Below, piece by piece: positions 1 to 9,928 of a stretch of 64,000 nt of DNA. Below the pieces are notes generated by a model that did no database searches, had not been told where the DNA came from, and was given only the letters and a program-made list of their open reading frames with translations. The DNA is from Paenibacillus chondroitinus NBRC 15376 (lineage in GTDB: Bacteria > Bacillota > Bacilli > Paenibacillales > NBRC-103111), in assembly GCF_004000765.1 (NCBI RefSeq), contig NZ_BILW01000006.1, positions 206,154 to 270,153 on the forward strand. The letters run 5' to 3'. The stretch's first letter is position 1; every line of letters begins with the position of its first letter. The position numbers and the translations under genes were made by a program.

Positions 1-1
1 T

Positions 2-376
2 GGCGCCGGGACCATGACTCTTTTTTTCAAAATCATGTTGCCTATTTGTAAACCCATCTTAGCTACAGTTGCGATATTCGCAGCAGTGGATCAGTGGAAT
101 TCCTTCCAGGACACGTTGTTGTTAGTCACGGAGAGCAAACTTTATAGCTTACAATTTATTCTATATAACTATATGAATCAGGCAAGCTCCTTATCCAGCA
201 TGGTAAACCTGCAGAATGCCGGCTCCACAGCGATGTCAAGTCTGGCAACGAAGCAAACGACGACTTCCATTCGAATGACGGTGACTGTTATTGTTGTAGC
301 GCCTATTTTGTTGGTTTATCCGATTTTCCAAAGGTTTTTTGTCAAGGGGATTATGATCGGTGCAGTGAAAGGATAA
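2..376 (+). CDS. Carbohydrate ABC transporter permease, LplC/YtcP type, C-terminal part
   Basis: This is the last 124 codons of an inner-membrane permease of a CUT1 sugar importer; the gene begins before the window. The first visible residues (GAGTMTLFFKIMLP) are the end of the EAA loop that docks on the ATPase, where the family has a DGAG..FF.I.LP pattern. Hydrophobic segments follow at roughly residues 16-30 and 95-112. The end, VKG, is the usual C-terminus of this family and recurs in other permeases of this window. It sits 42 bp before a substrate-binding lipoprotein gene, so the two belong to one transporter. Family assignment is firm; the substrate is unknown. Confidence 0.9.
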   Translation, partial: GAGTMTLFFKIMLPICKPILATVAIFAAVDQWNSFQDTLLLVTESKLYSLQFILYNYMNQASSLSSMVNLQNAGSTAMSSLATKQTTTSIRMTVTVIVVAPILLVYPIFQRFFVKGIMIGAVKG

Positions 377-418
377 TTTGCGCCGGATTAATAAATTGAA
401 AAATTATGGAGGTTGAGT

Positions 419-2209
419 ATGCGTAAACGTGATAAAGCAATAAAAAAATCGGCGTTGTTATTGTTTGCTAGCCTCTTCATGGTATCGGTCGCGTTAACCG
501 GCTGTGGAGATGAATCTAGCAATAAGACTGCATCAACGGAACCAAGTAAGTCACCGAACTCCGGTACTCAAGCTGCATCCAAGGCACTAGATCACAGTAA
601 ACCGCTGACCATCACTGTTTTTGACAATGCAGCCAATTATCAAGGAGAGCAGAAAGGGTGGTACGGAAAGCTTATTAAGGATAAGTTTAATATCACTCTA
701 AACATTCTTGCTCCGCAGATTGCCGGCGACCAGCTATACAAGACAAGATCGGCAGCAGGTAATTTAGGCGACCTCCTGATCGTCAACAACAATCAACTGG
801 AAGAATTAATTCCAGCCGGTCTGATTATGGACCTTACAGATAAGATCAAGAGTACGCCGAATCTGTCCAAATATGTGGACAATCATTTCAAACCTTTCAA
901 TGCAGCATTCGAAAAAGTAAATCCTAGTGGCAAGATTTATGCATTGCCGACCTTTGAGGCGGATACTTCGCCAACGACATACTCGGAACAAATCCCTTAC
1001 TCAAGCCCAATTATGCCTTGGGATTATTATAAGGGCGTCGGGGCTCCCAAGCTGAACAATCTGGATGACCTCTTGAATGTACTGAAACAAATGCATGAGA
1101 AATATCCGAAGACTCCGGACGGTAAGCCGATCGCTCCAATCACGTTGTGGAAGGATTGGGACAGCAGAGGCACGATGGAAAATGCACGCTGGTTGAGCAA
1201 TTGGTACGGTTACGAGCAGCCAGAAGGAACCACGACTATGCAGTTGAATGCAAAAGGCGACGTTGTTCCCCTTATCGATGACAACAGTATGTACAAGAAA
1301 ATTCTGCAATTTTATTTTAAAGCAAATCAGATGGGGTTGGTTGACCCTGATTCGCCGACCCAGGATTGGAACAAAGTATCGGAAAAGCTGACCAACAAGC
1401 AGGTATTTCTCTTATGGTACTCATGGGAAACAGGGTTCTACAACACGATTGAAAGAGGTAAAAATGGTGACGGGAATGTGGCTATTCCGATCGCTGACAC
1501 GCACATCATTCAGTCAAGTGATGCCTATTACGGCAATGGAAGAGCGTTTGCTATCGGTTCCAAAGCCAATGATCCCGATCGGATCATGGAATTCATGGAT
1601 TGGCTGGCCTCTCCTGAAGGCTTGCGCTACTATGTGAATGGATTTGAAGGCTTCAACTACGAAAAGACGGCAGACGGCAAATTTAAACTGACCGAAGTAG
1701 GTCAAACCGCATTCCAGAAAAATACACCTGTTCCGGATCAGTACGGAGGCGGCGGATATCAGGACGGACAAAGCAAGCTCAATACAATGATCATCAGCGA
1801 TTTTGCCAAAGATCCGATGACAGGGGAGTTTTATAACAGCAATTACTGGGCTGCAACAATTGAAGCGAATAAGACAGCGCTAACGACAGATTGGCAAAAC
1901 ACCTATAAAGCAGAAAACGCAACAGACTACTACCTGAAAAATAAGATGATCGATATTGTCCCCAATATCAATACAAGTCTGGGCAGCGATTCATCAGAGA
2001 TTAAAAACAAACGCAGCCAGATTTCTGACTATGTAAAGAATACATCTTGGAAAATGGTATTTGCGAAGAATCAAGCAGAGTTCGACAAACTTTGGGAAAC
2101 GATGAAGAAAGATGTCATAGGCCTCGGTTGGAATGATGTCTTTGCCTCGGATACGGAAAAAGCGCAAAAGATTATTAAAATGCGGGCAGATGCACTAGCT
2201 AAAAAGTAA
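419..2209 (+). CDS. Extracellular sugar-binding lipoprotein (LplA-like ABC substrate-binding protein)
   Basis: A 596-residue solute-binding protein anchored outside the membrane that captures an oligosaccharide for the adjacent permeases. The N-terminus has a basic stretch, a hydrophobic core and a lipobox (LTGC, Cys near residue 29), followed by a Ser/Thr/Pro-rich linker. Length near 600 residues fits the large LplA/YtcQ group rather than the 430-residue MalE/AraN group. I chose ATG at 419, because GGAGG at 408-412 lies 6 bases upstream; a TTG at 413 in the same frame has no room for a ribosome site. It follows the permease gene and precedes a hydrolase-like gene. Substrate not determinable. 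Confidence 0.93.
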   Translation: MRKRDKAIKKSALLLFASLFMVSVALTGCGDESSNKTASTEPSKSPNSGTQAASKALDHSKPLTITVFDNAANYQGEQKGWYGKLIKDKFNITLNILAPQIAGDQLYKTRSAAGNLGDLLIVNNNQLEELIPAGLIMDLTDKIKSTPNLSKYVDNHFKPFNAAFEKVNPSGKIYALPTFEADTSPTTYSEQIPYSSPIMPWDYYKGVGAPKLNNLDDLLNVLKQMHEKYPKTPDGKPIAPITLWKDWDSRGTMENARWLSNWYGYEQPEGTTTMQLNAKGDVVPLIDDNSMYKKILQFYFKANQMGLVDPDSPTQDWNKVSEKLTNKQVFLLWYSWETGFYNTIERGKNGDGNVAIPIADTHIIQSSDAYYGNGRAFAIGSKANDPDRIMEFMDWLASPEGLRYYVNGFEGFNYEKTADGKFKLTEVGQTAFQKNTPVPDQYGGGGYQDGQSKLNTMIISDFAKDPMTGEFYNSNYWAATIEANKTALTTDWQNTYKAENATDYYLKNKMIDIVPNINTSLGSDSSEIKNKRSQISDYVKNTSWKMVFAKNQAEFDKLWETMKKDVIGLGWNDVFASDTEKAQKIIKMRADALAKK

Positions 2210-2223
2210 AAAAATCTAATTTT

Positions 2224-2269
2224 AATGAGTGAGGGATATGTGTGTTTATATATATCCCTTATTCATTTT
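2224..2269 (+). terminator. Hairpin with T-run after the binding-protein gene
   Basis: A long stem pairs 2224-2239 with 2252-2267 (AATGAGTGAGGGATAT against ATATCCCTTATTCATT, two G-T pairs) and ends in TTTT. It lies between two genes transcribed the same way, so it may act as a partial terminator or as a 3' stabiliser of the binding-protein mRNA rather than a full stop. Confidence 0.6.
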
Positions 2270-2291
2270 CTAATTCTAAGGAGGAAACTTC

Positions 2292-4496
2292 ATGAAGCTG
2301 GAATTCGGCAACTATATCCTGATCTCCAAAGAGGGTGGCATAGAGGTTCAGAAAAATGGCAAGACGCTCTATTTCAACAAGCGGCCGATGTTCGTGACGA
2401 TAAAGACTGCCTTTGCCGTCAATGAGTTTTATGAGCAAGCATACGCCGAAATCACGGCTTACGGTGATAAAATCGTGGCTGAAGGTACGTTAATTGTACC
2501 GACAGGCTCAGAATTCTTCTTCTCTGACGTATATGAAGTGGTCAAGACAGGGTTCAAGGTAAGCAGGAACGTCAAGGTGTTGAAAGCGGGGGACGACCTT
2601 GGCTTTTCTACCAAGATCTCTTTGACGATTGCGGAATCGGATGACGTTCATGACTATCACTGCTTCGCACCCGGTGTCTGGTATAAGCAGAACGAATTCG
2701 CGCCTGATTACGCAATGGGCAAAGACCTGAACAACGAATATTTCTGGCGGATGGAAACCAATTACGCCTTGCCGTTGTTCGCGATGCAGCACATCGCTTC
2801 AGGAGAAGCTGCGGCACTCTCTCGCTGGGCTGCGGATGTAACCATGCAGTCTACGGACATTGTTAGGTCCGAGAATAACACGGACCCGAAATGTACCATC
2901 GGAGCCATCGGAATGAGCAAGCCGGAGAGCAAGACGCTGAACTATTTGTATTACGGCTTTGGTGTACGCAAGGCATTAGAGATAGAGATCGACGGCCTGT
3001 CGATCGATTATGTGTATCCGGGCTGCGATGGCGAGATGCCTAGAAGAAATCAATATGAGGGTCTGGACTACAGTCAGAAAACGAAAAGGTTTCAACGCGT
3101 TAACCATCCCGTAGAGGTTGGATTTGAGCAAAATTACGCCGTCGGCATTCAATTCGGCCATTATGGCAGCTTCCAGTCGATGATGAGAGAAATTTGGCGG
3201 GACACCTATTCCCGGCTGCGCGACAAGTTATTCGAAGTAGATAATGAACTTTATTTTCATAATTGCATGAATATTCTGACTAAATTTACACGTCAATACG
3301 GGGATTCGTATGGATTGCCTTTTTCTTGCCAATTGCCCAACATGGATATCTCTAGCGTTTCTTTCCAGTTCGGCTTCGTTGGGCAGCAGCCCGGGATCGG
3401 ATATCAGCTGCTTCGTTATGGCGATAAAGAAGGCGTGCCTGAGGCGTTTGAGAAAGGCGTGAATGTCATCGACTTCTGGGTGCGAACGGCTATGACGGAT
3501 TCGGGCTTGCCGCAAATGTGCTATAACCCGAACATCAGGGGATTCGAGCCGTATCCGCACTATATCCGGATGCTGGCCGACGGGATCGAACCGATCCTGG
3601 ACGCCTTTCTCTACCTGCGCGAAAAAGGGGACCTGCGACCGTCTTGGCTGGAATTTTGCAGAAAAACGGCCGATTGGCTCGTGGATATTCAGAATGAAGA
3701 TGGCAGCTATTACCGGGCTTATCATACCGACAGCTCCATCCGCATGGACTCGAAGGCCAACACGCCTAGTGTGATTCGTTTCCTGGTCCAATTCTATCTT
3801 GTGTCCGGAGACGAGAGAGTTAAGGCTGCAGCGATCCGTGCCGGAAATTGGTCCTTTGATTGTAATTACCGCAATATGGAGTATCGGGGTGGTACATGCG
3901 ACAACTCCGACATTCAGGATAAAGAGGCTGGCATTTATGCTTTATTCGGTTTCCTTGCCCTATATGATCTGACCGGCGAGGAGAAGTGGCTGGAAGGAGC
4001 AATTGGCGCTGCTGATTATACCGAGACGTGGACCTACGCCTGGTCATTCCCGGTACGCACGCTCTGGCCGAAACATCCGTTCAACCACTATTCGATCAGC
4101 GGCCAGAGCATCATCACGATCGGAGGGGGGGCCGACGTGTATATGGCCGCCTGCTCATACACCTATTACAGGTTGTATGTCATTACAGGAGATGAACATT
4201 ATCTAGACTTCGCCGAGTTCATCCACAAGAACACCAGGCAGTCGAGCGACGTGGATGGCAGCGTCGGATACGCCATGCCCGGCTTGGGTCATGAAAGCGG
4301 CAACTTTACGACGCAAACCCTGCAAAGCCACTACCACTGGCTGCCATGGTGTACCTATGTGGAAGTCGATCCCTCATCGAGGTTGTATGACACCTTCGGA
4401 GGTTACGAAATTGCAGATGCGCAAAAGCTCAGCACAGAGGAGCGGGCGAAGAAAAACCGCATCTATGACACCTATACAAGGGGAGTTCTTTCTTGA
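2292..4496 (+). CDS. Uncharacterised six-hairpin glycosidase-like protein
   Basis: A 734-residue cytoplasmic protein (no signal peptide). Start ATG at 2292 has AAGGAGG 7 bases upstream. I do not recognise a named family. The first ~310 residues are rich in beta-strand-like stretches; from about 320 to 700 the sequence shows repeated helix-helix patterns and aromatic-rich loops (GYQLLRYGDKEG, WLVDIQNEDGSYYRAYH, YALFGFLALYDLTGEEKWLEGA) typical of (alpha/alpha)6 barrel enzymes such as GH88, GH105, GH127 or GH154 relatives. It follows the lipoprotein gene by 82 bp and probably acts on the imported oligosaccharide. Enzyme role is inference; neither reaction nor catalytic residues can be assigned. 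Confidence 0.6.
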   Translation: MKLEFGNYILISKEGGIEVQKNGKTLYFNKRPMFVTIKTAFAVNEFYEQAYAEITAYGDKIVAEGTLIVPTGSEFFFSDVYEVVKTGFKVSRNVKVLKAGDDLGFSTKISLTIAESDDVHDYHCFAPGVWYKQNEFAPDYAMGKDLNNEYFWRMETNYALPLFAMQHIASGEAAALSRWAADVTMQSTDIVRSENNTDPKCTIGAIGMSKPESKTLNYLYYGFGVRKALEIEIDGLSIDYVYPGCDGEMPRRNQYEGLDYSQKTKRFQRVNHPVEVGFEQNYAVGIQFGHYGSFQSMMREIWRDTYSRLRDKLFEVDNELYFHNCMNILTKFTRQYGDSYGLPFSCQLPNMDISSVSFQFGFVGQQPGIGYQLLRYGDKEGVPEAFEKGVNVIDFWVRTAMTDSGLPQMCYNPNIRGFEPYPHYIRMLADGIEPILDAFLYLREKGDLRPSWLEFCRKTADWLVDIQNEDGSYYRAYHTDSSIRMDSKANTPSVIRFLVQFYLVSGDERVKAAAIRAGNWSFDCNYRNMEYRGGTCDNSDIQDKEAGIYALFGFLALYDLTGEEKWLEGAIGAADYTETWTYAWSFPVRTLWPKHPFNHYSISGQSIITIGGGADVYMAACSYTYYRLYVITGDEHYLDFAEFIHKNTRQSSDVDGSVGYAMPGLGHESGNFTTQTLQSHYHWLPWCTYVEVDPSSRLYDTFGGYEIADAQKLSTEERAKKNRIYDTYTRGVLS

Positions 4497-4541
4497 CATA
4501 TTGACCAGAACAGCGCCGATAGGCGTCGTTCCTTTGCTTCG

Positions 4542-4570
4542 TTGACTGTTTTCAATCAGTAATATATGCT
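4542..4570 (+). promoter_or_regulatory. Sigma-A-type promoter for the AraC gene
   Basis: TTGACT at 4542-4547 and TATGCT at 4565-4570 are 17 bases apart, and the AraC-family start follows about 48 bases later. Confidence 0.5.
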
Positions 4571-4617
4571 AATAAATAATTGATGCAATGTTATTTTTTG
4601 GATACTGGAGGATCATG

Positions 4618-5412
4618 ATGACCAACATTTTTTATGTTGAGTATGATGCCGCTCACGCAAGCAATTTTGTGTTCGATATCCCAGAGGGCCATCATTGTTG
4701 GCTGCTCGTCGTGACCCATACACCTGCCCTGTTTTGGGTTAATGGAGAATTGAAGGAGTACCCAGCGCATAGTGGGGTGCTATACCATCCTCACCAAAAA
4801 ATTTATTACCGGGCATGTGAGGAACAATATAAGAACGACTGGATTCGTTTTGAATCCAAAGAATCATACGTAATGGAAACTTCGCTTCCATTCGGAGTGC
4901 CCTTTTCGTTAAATGACCCTGAATATATCCATAAAATTTTCCAACTCCTCGTCAGCGAACACTCTTTTCAAAAAAATTATAAAGAATCATCCATTGACTG
5001 TTTACTGAGAACCCTGTTTAACAAGTTGCTGGAATCTTATTTTCAAGAAGTCATCACGCCTCAATACTACAATTTGTTGACGCTTCGGACCGCCATTTAC
5101 AGTAATCCTAGCCAGGATTGGGCGGTTCCGAGAATGGCTGACTCGATCCGAATCAGTCCTGGGTATTTGCAGACCATTTATAAAAAGACATTCGGAATTT
5201 CTTGTATGGATGACGTGATTACAAGCCGCATCCGCCAAGCCAAGGAATATTTATTGCACGGTTCACTGTCCATTGCGGAGGTCTCCTTACGCTGTGGGTA
5301 CAACAATGTGGAGCACTTTTGCCGACAATTTAAGCAGATTACGGGCTCTACACCAAGAAAGTTTCACAAGCAGCTGAAAGCCGCTTCTTCTGAGAGGGCC
5401 GCTAGAACATAG
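4618..5412 (+). CDS. AraC-family transcriptional regulator
   Basis: A 264-residue one-component DNA-binding regulator. The N-terminal half (about residues 1-140) looks like a cupin-like sugar-sensing domain; the C-terminal ~100 residues form the double helix-turn-helix of AraC proteins, with RQAKEYLLHGSLSIAEVSLRCGY and the closing signature FCRQFKQITGSTPRKFH split across helices. ATG at 4618 is preferred over ATG at 4615 and 4588, since GGAGG at 4607-4611 is 6 bases before it. It has its own promoter and lies behind the lipoprotein/hydrolase genes, so it may control that cassette or the GH95 gene downstream. Confidence 0.88.
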   Translation: MTNIFYVEYDAAHASNFVFDIPEGHHCWLLVVTHTPALFWVNGELKEYPAHSGVLYHPHQKIYYRACEEQYKNDWIRFESKESYVMETSLPFGVPFSLNDPEYIHKIFQLLVSEHSFQKNYKESSIDCLLRTLFNKLLESYFQEVITPQYYNLLTLRTAIYSNPSQDWAVPRMADSIRISPGYLQTIYKKTFGISCMDDVITSRIRQAKEYLLHGSLSIAEVSLRCGYNNVEHFCRQFKQITGSTPRKFHKQLKAASSERAART

Positions 5413-5488
5413 TTTATACAACTAAACAGAAGTGGACGCAATGGCTAACTACTAGCCAATAAAGATCTACTTGTAAAGGGAAACTGTA

Positions 5489-5522
5489 ACCGGTAGGGCA
5501 ACTATGCCTCTACCGGATTTTG
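5489..5522 (+). terminator. Rho-independent terminator after AraC gene
   Basis: CCGGTAG at 5490-5496 pairs with CTACCGG at 5510-5516, followed by ATTTTGG. The T-run is short, so strength is uncertain. Confidence 0.5.
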
Positions 5523-5579
5523 GTTACTTATGATAGATTCAGAGATACGAGGGTTGAGTCTGAGAAGGAGGGGAAGCAG

Positions 5580-7880
5580 TTGACAGATCTTAAGCTGTTA
5601 TTTAGGAGTCCAGCAACGAAATGGAATGAGGCACTGCCAATCGGTAACGGCAGGCTGGGAGCGATGGTGTATGGACAGACGCAACAGGAAAGATTGCAAT
5701 TAAACGAGGATTCCGTCTGGTACGGGGGATCACGTGACCGTAATAATCCGGATGCCATGGCAAATCTTCCGGAAATTCGCCGTTTAATATTTGAAGGCAA
5801 GTTGAAGGAAGCCGAGAAGCTCGCAGTCTTGGCGTTATCCGGGTTACCGGAATCGCAGAGGCATTATATGCCTCTAGGACATCTTTTACTTGACTTCACT
5901 CTGCCAGAAGGTGAACCGGACCATTACGAGCGTACGCTAGATTTGGAAAGCGGCACTGTTACCGTCACCTTCAGTCAGGGCGGCGTTTCATTTACGCGCG
6001 AGATTTTTGCTAGTTACGTAGATCAGGCTATCATCCTGAAGCTTACAGCAAACCGATCTGGTGAAATCGGTTTCACTTCGCGTATGGAGCGCGGCCGCTG
6101 GCGCTACGCCGACCATGCCGGAAGAGAGGGAAACAACACGATCTGGATGAGCGGTAATTGTGGCGGTGAGGGAGGCAGCCGATACGGTGCAGTACTAAGA
6201 GCAACAGCTGAAGGCGGCACAGTGAAAGCGATTGGCGAACACCTGGTCGTGGAGAATGCAGATAGCGTGACACTTGTTCTCTCGGCTGCAACGACATTCC
6301 GGTTCCTTGATCCTTTGGCGGAAGCGAGGGAAAAAGCGGAGAGTGCCGCCAATCTGGGTTATCAAGCGCTCTATCGGAGACACCTAGACGACTATACCGC
6401 ATTATTCGGACGAGTGTCATTGTCATTGTCGGAAGACTTGGAAATCGGACGCATGAGTCTAACAGATCGCATGGACAGGCTTAGCGGTGGAGAATCTGAC
6501 CCGGCCCTTTTTGCGCTTTATTTTCAGTTCGGCCGTTACCTGCTCATCTCCTCCAGCCGACCTGGATCGCTGCCCGCCAATTTGCAGGGCATCTGGAACG
6601 AGCACTTTCTTCCGCCTTGGGATAGCAAATATACGATCAATATCAATGCGCAGATGAATTATTGGCCGGCGGAATCGTGTGCGCTTTCTGAATGCCACGA
6701 ACCTCTCTTTGAGCTGCTGGAACGGATGCGCGAGCCTGGCCGCCATACGGCGTCCGTCATGTACGGCTGCAGGGGATTTACTGCTCACCATAATACCGAC
6801 ATCTGGGCGGATACTGCTCCGCAGGATACATGGCTGCCCTCATCTTACTGGCCGATGGGCGCCGCATGGCTCTCGCTGCATCTGTGGGAGCATTATCAAT
6901 TTACAATGGATGTGGAATTTCTCGGTAGGGCATACCACACCATGCGGGAAGCTGCGTTATTTTTAATTGATTATGTCGTGGAAACGCCAGGCGGGGAGCT
7001 GGTTACGTGTCCATCTGTGTCACCAGAGAATACATATATCCTTTCAAATGGAGAATCCGGCGTACTATGTGCAGGTCCATCGATGGACACACAGATCATT
7101 CGTGAGCTTTTCACAGCAGTGCTAGAGACAGAGCTGATACTCGGCACTGAGAAAAGTGAGACACTAGGACCTGAGCTACAACGAGTACTGATGAAGCTTC
7201 CTCAGCCGAAAATTGGACGGTACGGCCAGCTTCAGGAATGGTATGAAGATTACGAAGAGGCGGAGCCCGGTCATCGTCACATCTCCCATTTATTTGCCTT
7301 GCATCCTGGGAGCCAGATCACGCCCGACGGCACGCCCGAACTAGCGGCAGCTGCACTGTGCACGCTGGAGCGGCGTTTGGCGAATGGCGGAGGCCATACC
7401 GGGTGGAGTCGAGCGTGGATCATTAATTTCTGGGCTAGGCTTAGGAAAGGCGAAGAAGCGATGAACAATCTGAATGCGCTTCTCACCCACTCGACGCTGC
7501 CAAACTTTTTTGACAATCATCCCCCATTCCAGATCGATGGCAATTTTGGCGGCGCGGCTGCGATTGCTGAAATGCTGCTTCAGAGCCATGCAGGGCAGAT
7601 CCATCTTTTACCTGCTTTACCTGAAGCATGGCGTTCAGGGAAAGTGACAGGTCTTCGCGCCAGAGGCGGCTTTACTGTCGACATGGAGTGGGCGGAAGGA
7701 GTTCTGAAAGCTGCTCGGGTAGTTTCTGATAGAGGCACTGCGCTATGCAAAGTGCGTAGCAGCATTCCAGTAACGGTGACGGCAAATGGAGCACCAGTTG
7801 ATATTTTGCAGAAGGATGGGGTCGTTGTCTTCGAGACTGTCATTGGAGGCGTATATAACCTTGAGACCGCGATGACTTAA
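5580..7880 (+). CDS. GH95 glycoside hydrolase (alpha-L-fucosidase / alpha-L-galactosidase family)
   Basis: A 766-residue cytoplasmic glycosidase. The N-terminal beta domain carries the GH95 signature around [12 protein letters not shown] and [11 protein letters not shown]; the (alpha/alpha)6 domain has [30 protein letters not shown] and [10 protein letters not shown], which surround the active site in characterised GH95 enzymes. There is no signal peptide, so it acts on imported oligosaccharides. No ATG fits: TTG at 5580 with GGAGG 8 bases upstream is the best start; a TTG at 5520 in the same frame has no ribosome site. Specificity for L-fucose versus L-galactose cannot be told; a pectin or xyloglucan side chain is plausible from the neighbours. 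Confidence 0.92.
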   Translation: MTDLKLLFRSPATKWNEALPIGNGRLGAMVYGQTQQERLQLNEDSVWYGGSRDRNNPDAMANLPEIRRLIFEGKLKEAEKLAVLALSGLPESQRHYMPLGHLLLDFTLPEGEPDHYERTLDLESGTVTVTFSQGGVSFTREIFASYVDQAIILKLTANRSGEIGFTSRMERGRWRYADHAGREGNNTIWMSGNCGGEGGSRYGAVLRATAEGGTVKAIGEHLVVENADSVTLVLSAATTFRFLDPLAEAREKAESAANLGYQALYRRHLDDYTALFGRVSLSLSEDLEIGRMSLTDRMDRLSGGESDPALFALYFQFGRYLLISSSRPGSLPANLQGIWNEHFLPPWDSKYTININAQMNYWPAESCALSECHEPLFELLERMREPGRHTASVMYGCRGFTAHHNTDIWADTAPQDTWLPSSYWPMGAAWLSLHLWEHYQFTMDVEFLGRAYHTMREAALFLIDYVVETPGGELVTCPSVSPENTYILSNGESGVLCAGPSMDTQIIRELFTAVLETELILGTEKSETLGPELQRVLMKLPQPKIGRYGQLQEWYEDYEEAEPGHRHISHLFALHPGSQITPDGTPELAAAALCTLERRLANGGGHTGWSRAWIINFWARLRKGEEAMNNLNALLTHSTLPNFFDNHPPFQIDGNFGGAAAIAEMLLQSHAGQIHLLPALPEAWRSGKVTGLRARGGFTVDMEWAEGVLKAARVVSDRGTALCKVRSSIPVTVTANGAPVDILQKDGVVVFETVIGGVYNLETAMT

Positions 7881-7943
7881 ATGTCTTGTGGAGCAGCAGC
7901 AACCAAACTAACATTGTGGGAAGTAGTCCGGCATGAAGCCGGA

Positions 7944-7972
7944 TTGCCCAATAATTTGTAAGCGTTTACAAA
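7944..7972 (+). promoter_or_regulatory. cre box (CcpA site) with possible overlapping promoter
   Basis: TGTAAGCGTTTACA at 7957-7970 is a perfect palindromic match to the catabolite-responsive element. A weak promoter, TTGCCC (7944-7949), 17 bases, TACAAA (7967-7972), would be covered by it. The kinase gene starts at 8069, so sugar-dependent repression of the kinase/transporter operon is likely. The cre is clear; the promoter is tentative. Confidence 0.7.
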
Positions 7973-8068
7973 AATGGTAGGCGATGATAGTGCTGCGCAA
8001 CGATTTCGAAGTTGCCCGCCTTCGCGCTCCGCGGTATCTACCTATTCGTCTACATAAGGAGGGAGAAT

Positions 8069-9928
8069 ATGGGGATTGGCTTGAACCGTTTTATTCGTAA
8101 AATGAATATTCAGAACAGACTGGTGATCTCTTTCGCGATACTATCCTTGATACCGCTATTAGTTACAGGTTATTTTGCTTACTACACTTCAAGCGAGGCA
8201 ATAAAAACGAAAATTAGTACCTCTTCCATCCAGTTAATGAATCAGGTCAGTGAAAATATCCAAAATGAACTCATGAAGCTTGAAAATGACAGTGTGGATA
8301 TCGCATTCTCCGATATTATCCAAAATACGTTGATTGATTTCCATACGATGAGTGAGTGGAAGAGGAATGACGCGGAGCTAAAAATGCAAAGTATGTTAGC
8401 AAAAAGGTTTTCATTCAATCATAGCGTTTCGGATGTTCTTGTATATACCATGCTGCAAGAAAAAATTATCGCTTATGGCGACGTTAGCTTCAAATTTAAT
8501 CTTACCTCGGATTTTTTGAATGGTATTTTTGTCCAAACGGCAACGAATAACGGTGTTCCCCTATGGACGATCGAAAGCAGTGAAGACGAAGTAAGAGAGT
8601 CGAGCTATCGGAATACCAATTACGGCCGTGTAGGCATATTGTTAACTCGAAGCTTTAAATCTTTTGATGGGATTCCAATTGGATACATGATTATGAGGAT
8701 TGACGAAAAGCATATCTTAAAGAAATTTAAAGATATAAATCTTGGTCAAGGGTCAGATATATTCATCGTAAATGGTAAGGGAACCGTTATTTCGGGCCAA
8801 AACCCGGAAATGGAAGCAGCCAAGCCTTATCTCGATCAATCGTTGATTGAGGAGCTTAAAAAGAACAAAGAAGATGATTCATATTCCTTCACCGGCACCA
8901 TTTCAGGAAAACGAAATCTGATCGCTTATAACTATATACCTAGTGCCGACTGGTACGTGATCAGTATTATTCCGTTTACGTATTTAAATGATGAATCCAT
9001 AAAGACAAGTATCTATATTATATTTTTGGGGATTTTTTGTTTTTTACTTGCGTTGATTCTGTCCTACTACGTTTCCAAAAGTATTTCGAAGCCTTTAAAG
9101 CATCTATTAAATTCAATGAATAACGTAAAAATCGGTAATTTAGTAACTCGTATCGAAGACAACAGCAGCGATGAGCTAGGGAAGGTTGCGACAAATTTTA
9201 ATCATATGGTGGCTGAAATTAAATATCTGATCGACGAGGTGACCAAAAAAGAAAAATTGAAAAGGGTTGCAGAGCTGAAAACACTGCAAGCCCAGATTAA
9301 TCCGCATTTTCTCTCCAATTCACTGAACACGGTCAGGTGGATGGCCAATATTCAGAAGGCAGAGAGCATTTCGAGCATCATCACTTCCTTGATCCAGCTG
9401 CTTCATGGATGTATGGGAAAAGGAAGTGTACTGATCAGCCTGCAGGAAGAAATCGAATACGTAAAAGACTATCTAAATATAATGGCCTTCCGGGATTATG
9501 ATAAGTTTAGGGTACATTACGAAATGGAAGAAAGCATTATGGACTTTCATGTCCCCAAATTTATTCTCCAACCGATCGTGGAAAATTGTTTGCTTCACGG
9601 GCTTGAGCCGATGGAAGGCCAAGGCCTGATTAACATTAAAGGCTACAGAATCGGAGAGGATTTGAAAATTATCATCACCGATACGGGCATCGGTATAAAT
9701 AACAAAACGTTAAATGATCTCATGGGGGAACCATCATCCAACAAAAAAAATGGACTGAGTGGGATTGGCATCCGAAATGTGGATGAAAGAATCAAGCTGT
9801 ACTTTGGAGAAAAATATGGAATTGCCATTCAAAGCATTCCGAATCTGTACACAACCGTAGAAATTACTTTGCCAGCTGTGGGAGAGGAGAATCTAGGGAA
9901 ATATGCTGAAGGTACTTATAGTCGATGA
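8069..9928 (+). CDS. YesM-type sensor histidine kinase
   Basis: A 619-residue membrane kinase. There is a transmembrane helix at about residues 18-40, an extracytoplasmic sensor (Cache-like) domain to ~310, a second membrane helix ~314-334, HAMP ~336-388, the His_kinase (PF06580) box INPHFLSNSLN near 409 with the phospho-acceptor His, and a HATPase with ENCLLHG near 504. ATG at 8069 has AAGGAGGG just upstream; a longer in-frame reading from 8012 lacks one. It overlaps the regulator gene by 26 bases, so the two are one unit. It probably senses an extracellular arabino-oligosaccharide, perhaps through the binding protein encoded next. Confidence 0.92.
   Translation: MGIGLNRFIRKMNIQNRLVISFAILSLIPLLVTGYFAYYTSSEAIKTKISTSSIQLMNQVSENIQNELMKLENDSVDIAFSDIIQNTLIDFHTMSEWKRNDAELKMQSMLAKRFSFNHSVSDVLVYTMLQEKIIAYGDVSFKFNLTSDFLNGIFVQTATNNGVPLWTIESSEDEVRESSYRNTNYGRVGILLTRSFKSFDGIPIGYMIMRIDEKHILKKFKDINLGQGSDIFIVNGKGTVISGQNPEMEAAKPYLDQSLIEELKKNKEDDSYSFTGTISGKRNLIAYNYIPSADWYVISIIPFTYLNDESIKTSIYIIFLGIFCFLLALILSYYVSKSISKPLKHLLNSMNNVKIGNLVTRIEDNSSDELGKVATNFNHMVAEIKYLIDEVTKKEKLKRVAELKTLQAQINPHFLSNSLNTVRWMANIQKAESISSIITSLIQLLHGCMGKGSVLISLQEEIEYVKDYLNIMAFRDYDKFRVHYEMEESIMDFHVPKFILQPIVENCLLHGLEPMEGQGLINIKGYRIGEDLKIIITDTGIGINNKTLNDLMGEPSSNKKNGLSGIGIRNVDERIKLYFGEKYGIAIQSIPNLYTTVEITLPAVGEENLGKYAEGTYSR

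Noticed and set aside
3228..3791. 187-residue minus-strand open frame inside the 2292-4496 gene
   Set aside because: It is a shadow of the hydrolase-like gene, has no ribosome site and no recognisable protein features.
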